Assembly (NCBI RefSeq): GCF_000025185.1
Contig: NC_013720.1
Coordinates: 2,914,001-2,978,000, forward strand
Length of the DNA: 64,000 bases
Source: Pirellula staleyi DSM 6068
GTDB taxonomy: Bacteria > Planctomycetota > Planctomycetia > Pirellulales > Pirellulaceae
Direction: 5' to 3'
Positions 1-9,742 of this stretch are shown here, one piece after another; position 1 is the first letter of the stretch; every line of letters starts with the position of its first letter. The translations under genes and the position numbers were made by a program. The notes under the pieces are model-generated. The model had not been told where the DNA came from. It ran no database searches and worked only from the letters and a program-made list of their open reading frames with translations.

Positions 1-388
1 ACCAAAGGGTTCCACCATCCGCCATCAGTTGGCATTCGGCCGTGATGCGTCCCTCGGCCATCCAGCGGTCGAGTTCGGTCTTGCTAACAGGACCATAAAC
101 CAGCCCGCTCGGAGTTTTCATCCGCCACATGCTGCTTGGCGACGCACCACCACCAAACAGCGAGCCCGGCGCCGGCGCAGCTCCGGGAAGGTCTTGAGGA
201 GCTGGAGTGCTCAGCGGCGTGAGGGGACGCATCGGATCGGCGGAAGTGGCCGATGGTAAAGTTCCGCCGCTGGGAGTCGGCACGGTGTAGATGGAATTGC
301 AGTGGGGACAGCGTGCGAGTTTTCCCGCGTGCTCATCGGCCACTCGCAAACGCTTCGAGCAACTTTGACAGATCGATTCAATCGGCAT
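1..388 (-). CDS. Zinc-ribbon plus GYF_2 domain protein (partial, C-terminus outside window)
   Basis: The gene reads leftwards from an ATG at 388 and stays open to the window edge, so only about 129 N-terminal residues are visible. Residues 7-33 form a small CxxC...CxxC zinc ribbon (CQSC and CPHC). A Pro/Ala/Gly-rich linker follows. Then comes a stretch reading W-R-M-K-T-P-S-G-L-V-Y-G-P-V, typical of the GYF_2 (DUF4339) domain, which in bacteria is usually a peptide-binding module beside membrane segments. It is a clear paralogue of the next gene (469-1182): both start MP-E/-L with the ribbon, share RLRV/QLRV and the EHAGK run, and then carry a GYF_2 domain. The gap of 80 bp in the same direction suggests co-transcription. 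The molecular function is unknown; a membrane-associated scaffold is an inference. Confidence 0.8.
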   Translation of the reverse strand, partial: MPIESICQSCSKRLRVADEHAGKLARCPHCNSIYTVPTPSGGTLPSATSADPMRPLTPLSTPAPQDLPGAAPAPGSLFGGGASPSSMWRMKTPSGLVYGPVSKTELDRWMAEGRITAECQLMADGGTLW

Positions 389-468
389 GGAAGCATCTCT
401 GGTGGCGTTGCACGAATATTCGAGCCGGGATGGAAGGAGGTGACGCGTGGGCTGCTTCGTTCACTTCG

Positions 469-1182
469 TTAGTTGCCGAAAATGGCGACTGTCATCAGGA
501 TACCGAGGATCGCGACGATTCCCAAGATTGTGAGGACCGAGATAATCATCCCCAGGTAGTAACCGACTCGCGTAATTGCTTCTCCCGAGCGATCCATGCG
601 TCCTTCTCGCATTTCACGAAGGTCGTTCCCCCCCATCACCCACGCAAAAAAACTGAGCAGCACGCAGTTGGTGGCGAGCCCCAAAATTCCCAGGATCAGA
701 ATCAGGGCGCCCCGATGTGGTGTGAGATAAACGCCGCTGGCCGATACCCCTGGCATCGGACTTGGCGACGATCCATAGCCACCGCTGCTATAGCCTGAGA
801 CCGACATCGGTGGCAGGCTCGATGGGGAGAGCGAAGGCTTTTCGCCATGCGCGAGCTGCGGATAGAGCGTTTCGGCAGGGGTCCAAAGGTTGGCGTTTTC
901 ATCGCGGACTAGGCAGCCGACAAAGACGCGTCGTTCTCGAGCCCAGCGATCGAGTTCCGCACGAGAGATGGGCCCAAATTCGCGACCGTCGGGACTGCGC
1001 ATGAACCACTGCGGACTTGAGTCTTTCCCGGCAATATCGACGGCGGAAGGGATGTTCGGCGAGCCGGGAATGGGAGCCGTGGAGATCTGTCCACAAGCGG
1101 GGCAACGGATCGTTTTACCAGCATGCTCCTGGCCGACACGAAGCTGCCGATTACAACTGGCGCACGAGAATTCGAGGGGCAT
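469..1182 (-). CDS. Zinc-ribbon, GYF_2 and two-transmembrane protein (DUF4190-like C-terminus)
   Basis: 237 residues. The N-terminus (about 7-31) has two CxxC pairs (CASC, CPAC) forming a zinc ribbon. Residues about 58-105 match a GYF_2 domain, with the W-F-M-R-S-P-D-G start and the E-F-G-P-I-S core. A Gly/Ser/Pro-rich linker leads to two strongly hydrophobic segments (about 160-185 and 205-235) separated by a short charged loop containing N-D-L-R-E-M-R, like DUF4190-type small membrane domains. The protein is therefore probably anchored by two C-terminal helices with the ribbon and GYF domain in the cytoplasm. It lies directly upstream of its truncated-in-window paralogue at 1-388. The family is common in planctomycetes; no biochemical role is established. 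Start chosen at the ATG that begins the ribbon. Confidence 0.85.
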   Translation of the reverse strand: MPLEFSCASCNRQLRVGQEHAGKTIRCPACGQISTAPIPGSPNIPSAVDIAGKDSSPQWFMRSPDGREFGPISRAELDRWARERRVFVGCLVRDENANLWTPAETLYPQLAHGEKPSLSPSSLPPMSVSGYSSGGYGSSPSPMPGVSASGVYLTPHRGALILILGILGLATNCVLLSFFAWVMGGNDLREMREGRMDRSGEAITRVGYYLGMIISVLTILGIVAILGILMTVAIFGN

Positions 1183-1347
1183 CGGCCATCTCCCAGCAGT
1201 CGGTCGGTGATCGCGGTGATAAACTTCCGCAGCATTTCGCTATTGTCCATTCGCTTCGCGCCGTAGAATATCGGCTGACGATCATCGGCGGGGAAGAGAT
1301 CGTCACCCTGTTTTTCTCCCGATTTCGCTCCCAAACTGGGCGCTTCG

Positions 1348-1821
1348 ATGTTCGAGAACTCGCTTGTACTGCTCATCACCGGCACCACCGTGCTGGTCCT
1401 CGCCGCCGTCGCGCTCCTCCTCTCGCGCAAGCGTCCCCCCACGGCCATGACCGTCGCCCGGGCACGCAAGAACTTCTACCTCCGCCGCGAATGGCTCGAA
1501 GCCAAGTTCTTCCAGCTCGCCTCGCAGTCGGGTAAGCCCCGCGGACTCGAGTGGGTCGATGTCGACTTCGAAAGCGCCGTCAGCTTCGCGCGAGATCGCA
1601 GCACGGGTCGTCTGCGCGCCCTTGTGGGGGTCACTATTAAGTTTCGCGCGGTCGAAGGGGGCGGTATGGAAGACAACCCCAACGTCGGAAACCTCCGCGC
1701 CGCTAGTGCCATGTTCTTTCACGATGGCACCGAGTGGAGCACCGATGGCAAGGCGATCCTCAACCTCAACCCCACCCAGGCCATCGAGCACTTCAGCCGC
1801 GAACTCGAACTCGTCGAGTAG
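1348..1821 (+). CDS. Conserved hypothetical membrane-anchored protein
   Basis: 157 residues. A single hydrophobic segment at residues about 5-26 (LVLLITGTTVLVLAAVALLL) is followed by Arg/Lys-rich residues, giving an N-terminal signal anchor with the rest probably cytoplasmic by the positive-inside rule. The soluble part has no motif I can name: it contains an R-R-E-W-L-E-A-K-F-F run, a central beta-rich stretch (VGVTIKFRAVEGGG) and an E-W-S-T-D-G-K-A segment. Codon use is ordinary GC-rich for this genome, so I take it as a real gene. It is divergent from the GYF gene at 1182 and convergent with the SYLF gene that ends at 2020. Function unknown. Confidence 0.75.
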   Translation: MFENSLVLLITGTTVLVLAAVALLLSRKRPPTAMTVARARKNFYLRREWLEAKFFQLASQSGKPRGLEWVDVDFESAVSFARDRSTGRLRALVGVTIKFRAVEGGGMEDNPNVGNLRAASAMFFHDGTEWSTDGKAILNLNPTQAIEHFSRELELVE

Positions 1822-1878
1822 ACTTTCCCCCTGCAGCATCGCGCAACGCGACGCTGTCACCCTCTGCGGCCCACCCCC

Positions 1879-1909
1879 AACTTGCGCCGAAGCGCAACAT
1901 GCGCAAGTT
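1879..1909. terminator. Hairpin between convergent genes, possible terminator
   Basis: AACTTGCGC at 1879-1887 pairs perfectly with GCGCAAGTT at 1901-1909, and an alternative inner hairpin uses TTGCGC/GCGCAA. It lies between the stops at 1821 (+) and 2020 (-). There is no U-tract on either side, so the termination role is only inferred from position. Confidence 0.35.
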
Positions 1910-2019
1910 CACGCGCGCCCCTCGCTCCCACCAGCTCCACCTCTCGAGGGGCGACCCGCTCCGGTCGCAGCCTCTGTCGTCGATCCCGCTACTACTACAC
2001 CTGTAGCTTCCCCGTCGCT

Positions 2020-2907
2020 CTAGCGCTGCGGAACACCCGGGTCGTAATAGCCCGGAACCGGAGCTGGACGTGGTGGTGCCGGGAAGGCAGGCATCGGAGC
2101 AGGGCCCGGCAGCACGGTCGGCTGTGGCACTGGCAACGGGGGAAGTGGCGGCACCTGATCGACCGAGCTCGGCAGTGGCACCGCCGGAGTCGGCTCAGCA
2201 TCCAGAGGCTGACCAAACTCGGCGCTCGGAGCATACTTCTCCACCGTCTCGAGCAGCACCAGCGCCACCTCCGGCACATCAATCCCCTCGCCCGCCGCAA
2301 TCTGATCCGCCGTCACACCGCGCCGACCATAAAACGCACTGTTGGCCGACTCATCAATCTTGATCACCGCGCCATCAATCGAGATCCCAGCGAACAGACC
2401 CCGAGCACGTGAGTACGAGTAAATCTCTGCCTTCAAGTTCTGATCGGTACCCGCTTCGAGTCGACGCCCCACCGGACCGGCTGCCACGGCAGCATCAGCG
2501 CCGAGCGTAAACTTCTTCCCCTCGAGAATCCCTTCCAAACTGCGCCGGGTCTTGAACACCAGCACCAGATCGATCGATTGAATTCCAATTTGCCAGCCGA
2601 TGCTCCCGCCGGTCACTTCAATAAAGACCGGAAAACCCCAGCGCCCCGTCTCTTCGCGAATCATCACCACCCCTCGGCCGTGACGACCACCAATCACCAA
2701 ACCACCTTTCACTAGCCCTGGAATAATCGCAATCGCTTCGGCATTTCGCAGCAGCGCCTCGGGAATGCCGCGAGCCGGCAGCTCGGAGACTTCCGCCAGG
2801 ACATTAGCAGCCTGAGCAGCCGACGCTTCTTCTTTCGTCGCGGCTGACCCTACGAGTGGAATGCAGAGGATCGCCAGAAGCGATACCAAGAGAGAGCGGA
2901 GTGACAT
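2020..2907 (-). CDS. Secreted SYLF-domain (Ysc84-like) lipid-binding protein
   Basis: I place the start at the ATG at 2907, because AAAGGA lies about 10 bases upstream and the protein then begins with a clean signal peptide (M-S-L-R-S, hydrophobic core to about residue 20, V-G-S-A cleavage). An ATG further upstream in frame would add 38 residues without signal character. Mature residues about 25-230 are a SYLF/Ysc84 domain: I-P-E-A-L-L-R-N-A-E-A-I-A-I-I-P, the G-G-R-H-G-R-G-V-V motif and S-I-G-W-Q-I-G-I-Q-S-I-D-L-V-L-V-F are all visible. The last 65 residues are Pro-rich and look disordered. SYLF domains bind phosphoinositides in eukaryotes; in bacteria such proteins are exported and uncharacterised. 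It appears to be monocistronic. Confidence 0.9.
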   Translation of the reverse strand: MSLRSLLVSLLAILCIPLVGSAATKEEASAAQAANVLAEVSELPARGIPEALLRNAEAIAIIPGLVKGGLVIGGRHGRGVVMIREETGRWGFPVFIEVTGGSIGWQIGIQSIDLVLVFKTRRSLEGILEGKKFTLGADAAVAAGPVGRRLEAGTDQNLKAEIYSYSRARGLFAGISIDGAVIKIDESANSAFYGRRGVTADQIAAGEGIDVPEVALVLLETVEKYAPSAEFGQPLDAEPTPAVPLPSSVDQVPPLPPLPVPQPTVLPGPAPMPAFPAPPRPAPVPGYYDPGVPQR

Positions 2908-3035
2908 ACGAAAGCATTCCTTTGCGAGATACAAGAACACAAAACCCGACCATCTATCGCAAGGTAAGCCAAACGCTCCGGCCGGGTCCATATCGAAACC
3001 ACTTCCCCCTCCTTGATGCACTGAAATGCTTCACC

Positions 3036-3105
3036 GCTAGCACACCGGCTCTTCCACTCCCTTCCTAGCACATCCTCGCTAGCACCCATCCGCTAGCAGC
3101 ACCCC
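3036..3105. repeat. 14-bp tandem repeat with GCTAGCAC core
   Basis: GCTAGCA(C) or CCTAGCAC occurs at 3036, 3064, 3078 and 3092, that is, with a 14-base period (the unit at 3050 has lost the core). The array sits about 130-200 bases upstream of the SYLF gene start. A related GCTAGCAC...TGCTAGC hairpin occurs at 28486-28512. Confidence 0.6.
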
Positions 3106-3402
3106 TTGAACTTCGAAGTTCACCCACCTCCTTCCACGGTTTGGCCGACTGCACCTGCCCCGTTGTACTCCGTCTAACGATCACTGTCATGTCTCTTGGG
3201 GTGGCTACTTGCTGGCTTGTCCAGCAGTGCGAATCGCAACGGAGGATGACATTCACCGATAGACAAAGCAGTAGGTCAGATGCCCGCAGGGAATCTGACG
3301 AGATCGGAGATTGCCAACTTAGAACACGCTATGGCTGCGAGACCACCAAGGGCCTATGCTCGACAGGGCGAAAAACAGGCTTAGACCTGCTTCGCACATC
3401 TT

Positions 3403-3536
3403 GTCCGGTGGAACCGGACCTACTTCCTGGAACCGCCGATAACTCAGTCCGTAGGGCCGGTTCCACCGGCCGATCGCTGCAAGTCCTGCAATGACAATTA
3501 TAGCTCCGCATGGGTGCCACTGGCCTCCGGCCAGTG
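3403..3536. repeat. Inverted pair of CCGGTTCCACCGG elements plus CACTGGCC palindrome
   Basis: GTCCGGTGGAACCGGACCTAC at 3403-3423 is the reverse complement, with two changes, of the GTAGGGCCGGTTCCACCGGCC element at 3451-3471. Each half is itself a hairpin (GGCCGG-TTCCA-CCGGCC). About 45 bases on, CACTGGCC (3518-3525), TCC, GGCCAGTG (3529-3536) forms a separate perfect palindrome. These resemble REP-type intergenic elements. Confidence 0.7.
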
Positions 3537-3650
3537 AGCCTCGCAAGTACAGCTGATGCTTGGCTCTCCTGCCACCAAAAGCCGACTAGTTCGTAGGCAG
3601 GTCACCTTAACCAACAATCAAAAGCCCTTCCCATCACCTCACACCCCCAA

Positions 3651-3684
3651 CCTGCTGCTAACTCAATAGGAGTATGGCATCCGG
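3651..3684 (+). repeat. Degenerate 3' end of the composite repeat
   Basis: CCTGCTGCTAACT, AGGAGTATGGCATCCGGC matches the 3' third of the copies at 4386, 5280 and 6181 (CCTGCTGCTAAC, AGGAGCATGGCAYCCGG) with a few changes. It immediately precedes the gene at 3707. Confidence 0.55.
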
Positions 3685-3706
3685 CTTATACTAAAGGTAA
3701 ACGAAA

Positions 3707-4303
3707 ATGATCGAAGGTGTGGTACCAATTCCTTGGGATGGGCTGATTCCGCTTAATCTAAATCCATTACTTTCAATCTGCCAGAGTTTCTACGCCTATT
3801 CTGCAGTCAACTCGAGCGACAATTTCTACCGGAGTAGTGAGCTAGCTGCTCTTGCTAAGCAGGTACTCCCTGAATCTTGTCATACTCGGTTTAGTCGGGA
3901 TATAGCAAAGGCATTCTCGCAGTACACTTCCGAAAAATCTCGCTTAAGTAGCAAGAGCAAACCTATCCAGAACGTTAGATTTAATAGCAATGACCCGCTG
4001 TCCTTGCTGCTTGTGAACTGGCGAGAGTCGCTCTTCGACGGCGCCGGTTCTCCTGAAACCTATGGATTTATAGATGACGATTGGATTCCTGGCTGGGACA
4101 CATGGCTGGCGATTGTTTCATTGAATGGAAAGCCGAATGAACATGCTTTGCTCTGCTGGGTTCCATCTGAGCTATGCCGAGAAGTTGATAGCGCCATTAA
4201 CCTAGATGCCGCTAGATGCATGTCCTGGCTGGCTTATGACCACACAAACAAGCCCTATCTTGTTGGGTGGGGGCAGCGTTGGAAACCGTCCATACTGCCC
4301 TAA
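3707..4303 (+). CDS. Hypothetical protein in repeat-flanked array
   Basis: 198 residues, not recognised. The composition is AT-richer than the neighbours and uses codons that are rare elsewhere in the window (AAT, TTA, ATA), which suggests recent acquisition or relaxed selection. No signal peptide or membrane helix is visible. The C-terminal half is rich in Trp and acidic residues (D-D-D-W-I-P-G-W-D-T-W, L-L-C-W-V-P). An AAAGG about nine bases before the ATG is an acceptable ribosome binding site, and TATACT at 3687-3692 could be a -10 element. Composite-repeat sequence lies on both sides (3651-3684 and 4386-4537). I have no functional assignment. Confidence 0.65.
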   Translation: MIEGVVPIPWDGLIPLNLNPLLSICQSFYAYSAVNSSDNFYRSSELAALAKQVLPESCHTRFSRDIAKAFSQYTSEKSRLSSKSKPIQNVRFNSNDPLSLLLVNWRESLFDGAGSPETYGFIDDDWIPGWDTWLAIVSLNGKPNEHALLCWVPSELCREVDSAINLDAARCMSWLAYDHTNKPYLVGWGQRWKPSILP

Positions 4304-4385
4304 ATCGATTTGATAGAACCGGTTATTGACTTTGTCGGTATATCTATACGAGAGGGATGGTGAGGAAGACAAGCCGTGGAAGTAA

Positions 4386-4537
4386 GTAGGGCCGGTTCCA
4401 CCGGCCGATCTTTTTGCCAGTTGGTAGGTCTGTTTGACTGCTGCCAGGTACGCTTGGCCTGAACTACGAGTGAGCCTGCTTTCGCTGAAGCTTCCGCATG
4501 CTCCTGCTGCTAACGCTGGCAGGAGCATGGCACCCGG
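4386..4537 (+). repeat. Composite palindromic repeat, copy 1 (about 150 bp)
   Basis: The copy starts GTAGGGCCGGTTCCACCGG. It then carries a short CAGG...CCTG hairpin in the middle (about 4444-4463) and a strong ATGCTCCTGC (4498-4507) / GCAGGAGCAT (4519-4528) hairpin, ending GGCACCCGG. Order, orientation and linker sequences are shared with the copies at 5280 and 6181. Confidence 0.85.
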
Positions 4538-4566
4538 TTGTCCTACGGAATGGCATTCTCAGAAAG

Positions 4567-5262
4567 TTACTTGCGAATCAATTGTTCCGATGGCTGAAAC
4601 TGCAGGTCGCATTTAAACATCGATGTCTTTTTTTCTAGGTTGACGACCTCCACACTCGCTCCAAAATAATTCGCAACATAAACTATCGCGCAATTGTCAG
4701 CAATTTCGACGTGAATTAGCTGTCGGTGCCGCCCCATAACGGTGGCGGTCACAAATGACTTAACTCCGTATTCAAAAGAGCTGTCGCGGGATGATACATA
4801 CACAGTTGTAGTGGATGGGAATTCTTGGCATACAGCAACTATGCTCCACTCATCAGACGCAGCCGATGTCAGCCTTGCAGTAAAAAATTTCGACCTAAAA
4901 TCAGCGAGCGGCTTACTTACGTCGAGTTTTCGGCCATCCACCTCGATGCATGTCCCATCGTCAGTCGACTTTAGCTTCGTGCCTTTTGGAAGCCACAAAT
5001 TATGATTAAGATCGAGTTCCCAGTTCTCGTTTTCTTTCTGGATAATCTCAATCCTATCTTTGAGGGTTCTTTGAGGTCGGATGTAGCTAATCCACCAATT
5101 CGGTCGTCGCCCCTTCAGAGGCAGACCAATCGCCAGAGCCTCGTCACTACTACGAGCACTCTGGCTATTGGCATCCCTAACATCAGTTTCTTGGCTCCAT
5201 ACCAATGGTTGGCAAAATGCTAGGTGGATCAGCAGGGTCATCGTTAAGCTTGCAAGTCGCAT
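4567..5262 (-). CDS. Hypothetical secreted protein in repeat-flanked array
   Basis: 231 residues, not recognised. The N-terminus (M-R-L-A-S-L-T-M-T-L-L-I-H-L-A-F-C) is a convincing signal peptide with likely cleavage after V-W-S-Q. The mature part is mixed alpha/beta with no motif I know; it has a W-W-I-S-Y-I-R-P run near residue 55 and a central W-E-L-D-L-N-H-N-L-W-L-P-K-G segment. It is AT-richer than the housekeeping genes and lies between two composite-repeat copies (ending 4537 and starting 5280), in the opposite direction to the 3707 gene. Probably periplasmic or surface-exposed; function unknown. Confidence 0.65.
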   Translation of the reverse strand: MRLASLTMTLLIHLAFCQPLVWSQETDVRDANSQSARSSDEALAIGLPLKGRRPNWWISYIRPQRTLKDRIEIIQKENENWELDLNHNLWLPKGTKLKSTDDGTCIEVDGRKLDVSKPLADFRSKFFTARLTSAASDEWSIVAVCQEFPSTTTVYVSSRDSSFEYGVKSFVTATVMGRHRQLIHVEIADNCAIVYVANYFGASVEVVNLEKKTSMFKCDLQFQPSEQLIRK

Positions 5263-5279
5263 AAAAGCCTCTCGAGTCG

Positions 5280-5415
5280 GTAGGGCCGATTTTTGCCAGT
5301 TGGTAGGTTTATTTGAACGCTGTCAGGTACGCTTGGCCTGACCTACGAGTGGGCCTGCTTTCGCTCAAGCTTCCGCATGCTCCTGCTGCTAATGCTGGCA
5401 GGAGCATGGCACCGG
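5280..5415 (+). repeat. Composite palindromic repeat, copy 2 (first hairpin deleted)
   Basis: This copy is nearly identical to copy 1 over the middle and 3' parts (GCCAGTTGGTAGGT, CAGGTACGCTTGGCCTGA, GCATGCTCCTGC...GCAGGAGCATGGC). Its start reads GTAGGGCCGATTTTTGCC: the 13 bases that form the first hairpin's loop and second arm are missing, as expected from slippage at a palindrome. Confidence 0.85.
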
Positions 5416-5463
5416 CAAGATCAAGCATTGGGTGATCGTCCTCGGGCGGTACTGAAACCGTTT

Positions 5464-6057
5464 CTAGTCCAATGGGACCTTCAATAACCGTGAACGAACT
5501 TCAAGATTGGTTGAATTTCGAGAAATGGATTCCTTGCCCCGAAAAAACCCTTCTAGCAGGCACAGCCGCGTTTCCTCTGACGATTGTGAAATCATTGTAG
5601 CGTAGTCGCGTGCCAGCCCAAATTCTCGATAAGCCTCTGCTAATTCTTGATGGCGTTCTTTGCACCTGCTAGCCATGTACCAAGGTGCGTCCGAGTAAAC
5701 ATGAATGCCGTGCCCACAACCTTTTTTCTTTCCCTTTACTATGCGAGGCTCTTCGAGCCAGAAAAAGACATGCACTTGTCCAAAACCACAGATGTCAGCA
5801 CGCATACAAACTGCTTCGATCTCGGGAGGCGGGATCAAATTACTTCCAAATTGGCTGGTTGGAATAGAAGAGCACCGTTGAAATCCTCGGCTTTCAAAAA
5901 ACTCGATAACTGCTTCTTCTGTCAAATGAGGCACCTTGCTGCTTCGATTGCTTGTCTCTGCCCGTTTCTCATGGCTTCTCCACTGCGAGCTGACAAATAG
6001 CGCAACTCCTACCAGGGAAAACACAAAGAGCATGGTCCTCAGTGAATATCGAAACAT
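5464..6057 (-). CDS. Hypothetical membrane-anchored protein with planctomycete SLRTM N-terminus
   Basis: 197 residues. It starts M-F-R-Y-S-L-R-T-M-L-F followed by one hydrophobic helix (to about residue 24); this F-S/Y-S-L-R-T-L/M-motif plus helix is a recurrent N-terminus of planctomycete membrane proteins. The remaining 170 residues are soluble, probably periplasmic, with four Cys (including R-C-S-S and K-K-G-C-G-H) but no named domain. Like its two neighbours it is AT-richer than average and bounded by composite repeats (5280-5415 and 6181-6323). Same direction as the 4567-5262 gene but separated from it by a repeat, so probably not one operon. Function unknown. Confidence 0.7.
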   Translation of the reverse strand: MFRYSLRTMLFVFSLVGVALFVSSQWRSHEKRAETSNRSSKVPHLTEEAVIEFFESRGFQRCSSIPTSQFGSNLIPPPEIEAVCMRADICGFGQVHVFFWLEEPRIVKGKKKGCGHGIHVYSDAPWYMASRCKERHQELAEAYREFGLARDYATMISQSSEETRLCLLEGFFRGKESISRNSTNLEVRSRLLKVPLD

Positions 6058-6180
6058 TCGATCGCTACCTGGAAATCGGAGTTAATTCTGTGCGAGTAAT
6101 CGGCCATTGCTCTTTCATGCTAAGACGTTTCCCGTTTTTCGCATTCACGATTTACTGTTTTCTCTTAACTCGCTTTTTCA

Positions 6181-6323
6181 GTAGGGCCGGTTCCACCGGC
6201 CGATCTTTCAAGCCTAATTGGTAAGTTGATTTGATCTCTGTCAGGTACGGGGTACCTGACCTACAAATTTTCGAGCTTCCACATGCTCCTGCTGCTAACG
6301 CGACAGGAGCGTGGCATCCGGCC
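6181..6323 (+). repeat. Composite palindromic repeat, copy 3
   Basis: All three hairpins are present: GGCCGG-TTCCA-CCGGCC near 6185-6201, a perfect GTCAGGTAC-GGG-GTACCTGAC near 6239-6259, and ATGCTCCTGC with a partly changed partner (GACAGGAGCGT). The linkers diverge more than between copies 1 and 2, while hairpin 2 is better preserved. The copy lies in the 316-bp gap between the genes at 6057 and 6374, which otherwise holds nothing I can identify. Confidence 0.85.
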
Positions 6324-6373
6324 ACTCAAGCATGATGACGCTGAGCGATCGAGGGTTGCACCAAGTGGAGTTC

Positions 6374-6763
6374 TTACTTGTTTTGGCGGGTGGCGATCCA
6401 CCAGGTGGTTCCGTAGGGGTCTTGGACGCCGCCTCGTTTGTCTTCGTCCCCTTTTTGCATCGGCTCTTGCGCCGAAATGGCGCCGGCTGCTAATGCTTTT
6501 TGATAGGTGGCGTCGACGTCGCTGACATACACATGCACGTAGCACGGGATCGGTGGCCACTCGGGTGTGGAATCGGCGAGCATCAGCACGGTGTCGTCGA
6601 GACGGACTTCGGCATGCATGAGGCGGCCCGAGGGATCGGCAAACGAGCGGAGTGGTGTTGCTCCAAACACCTCAACGAGAAAGGCAATCGTTTGTTTCGC
6701 ATCGCTCACCAGCAGGTAAGGAGACACGCTGGTATAGCCGTCGGGTTTGTAGCTCTGGTTCAT
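6374..6763 (-). CDS. VOC-superfamily (glyoxalase/bleomycin-resistance-like, PhnB-type) protein
   Basis: 129 residues from the ATG at 6763; longer in-frame starts up to 6994 would add residues without homology character and would run through the terminator at 6922-6963. The fold is one VOC module: V-S-P-Y-L-L-V-S-D-A at the N-terminus, F-G-A-T-P-L, M-H-A-E-V-R-L-D-D-T-V-L-M-L-A-D in the centre, V-H-V-Y-V-S-D-V-D-A-T-Y, and the D-P-Y-G-T-T-W-W C-terminal motif. PhnB-like members usually lack lyase activity and have unknown substrates. The gene stands alone on the minus strand. Confidence 0.85.
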   Translation of the reverse strand: MNQSYKPDGYTSVSPYLLVSDAKQTIAFLVEVFGATPLRSFADPSGRLMHAEVRLDDTVLMLADSTPEWPPIPCYVHVYVSDVDATYQKALAAGAISAQEPMQKGDEDKRGGVQDPYGTTWWIATRQNK

Positions 6764-6921
6764 GGTCGTGGGATGGTTAGAGAGTTCGAGAGAGGCCAGG
6801 GCTTCGTGCAACATAGAGGTGGATGAAAAGGTGATGCGAGCTGCTCCCTGGCCAGAGAGCCCAGTGCCACTTAAGGGGCGGTTGGTACTCGAGTTTAGGT
6901 GAGTGGGGGAAGTGGAGGCAA

Positions 6922-6963
6922 TAAAAAAACTCCTCGCACAACGGGTAGTCGTGCAAGGAGTTA
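6922..6963 (-). terminator. Rho-independent terminator of the aconitase gene
   Basis: Read on the minus strand, AACTCC-T at 6962-6956 pairs with AGGAGTT at 6934-6928, with further GCAC/GTGC pairing inside, followed by a run of seven T (6929-6923). It begins 54 bases after the aconitase stop. Confidence 0.9.
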
Positions 6964-7015
6964 ATAGGTTTTTTAAGTAGCCAGTTGTGGGCATCGCGGC
7001 AGCGATGCGCGGGAC

Positions 7016-9742
<2,727 letters not shown>

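Larger units (their letters stand above)
2908..3706. other. Non-coding stretch of about 800 bp holding repeats
   Basis: No ORF here has gene-like codon use. The stretch holds the 14-bp tandem repeat (3036-3105), an inverted pair of GTAGG-CCGGTTCCACCGG elements (3403-3471), a perfect CACTGGCC-TCC-GGCCAGTG palindrome (3518-3536) and a fragment of the composite repeat (3651-3684). Base composition shifts towards AT after about 3200. Confidence 0.6.

Noticed and set aside
3036-3105. CRISPR-like array
   Set aside because: The unit is 14 bp without spacers of constant length, and no cas genes are present.
3403-6323. Integron interpretation of the repeat array
   Set aside because: The repeats lack the attC core pair (RYYYAAC/GTTRRRY) in the expected places, gene orientation is mixed, and no integrase gene is in the window. 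Kept only as a question in the findings.
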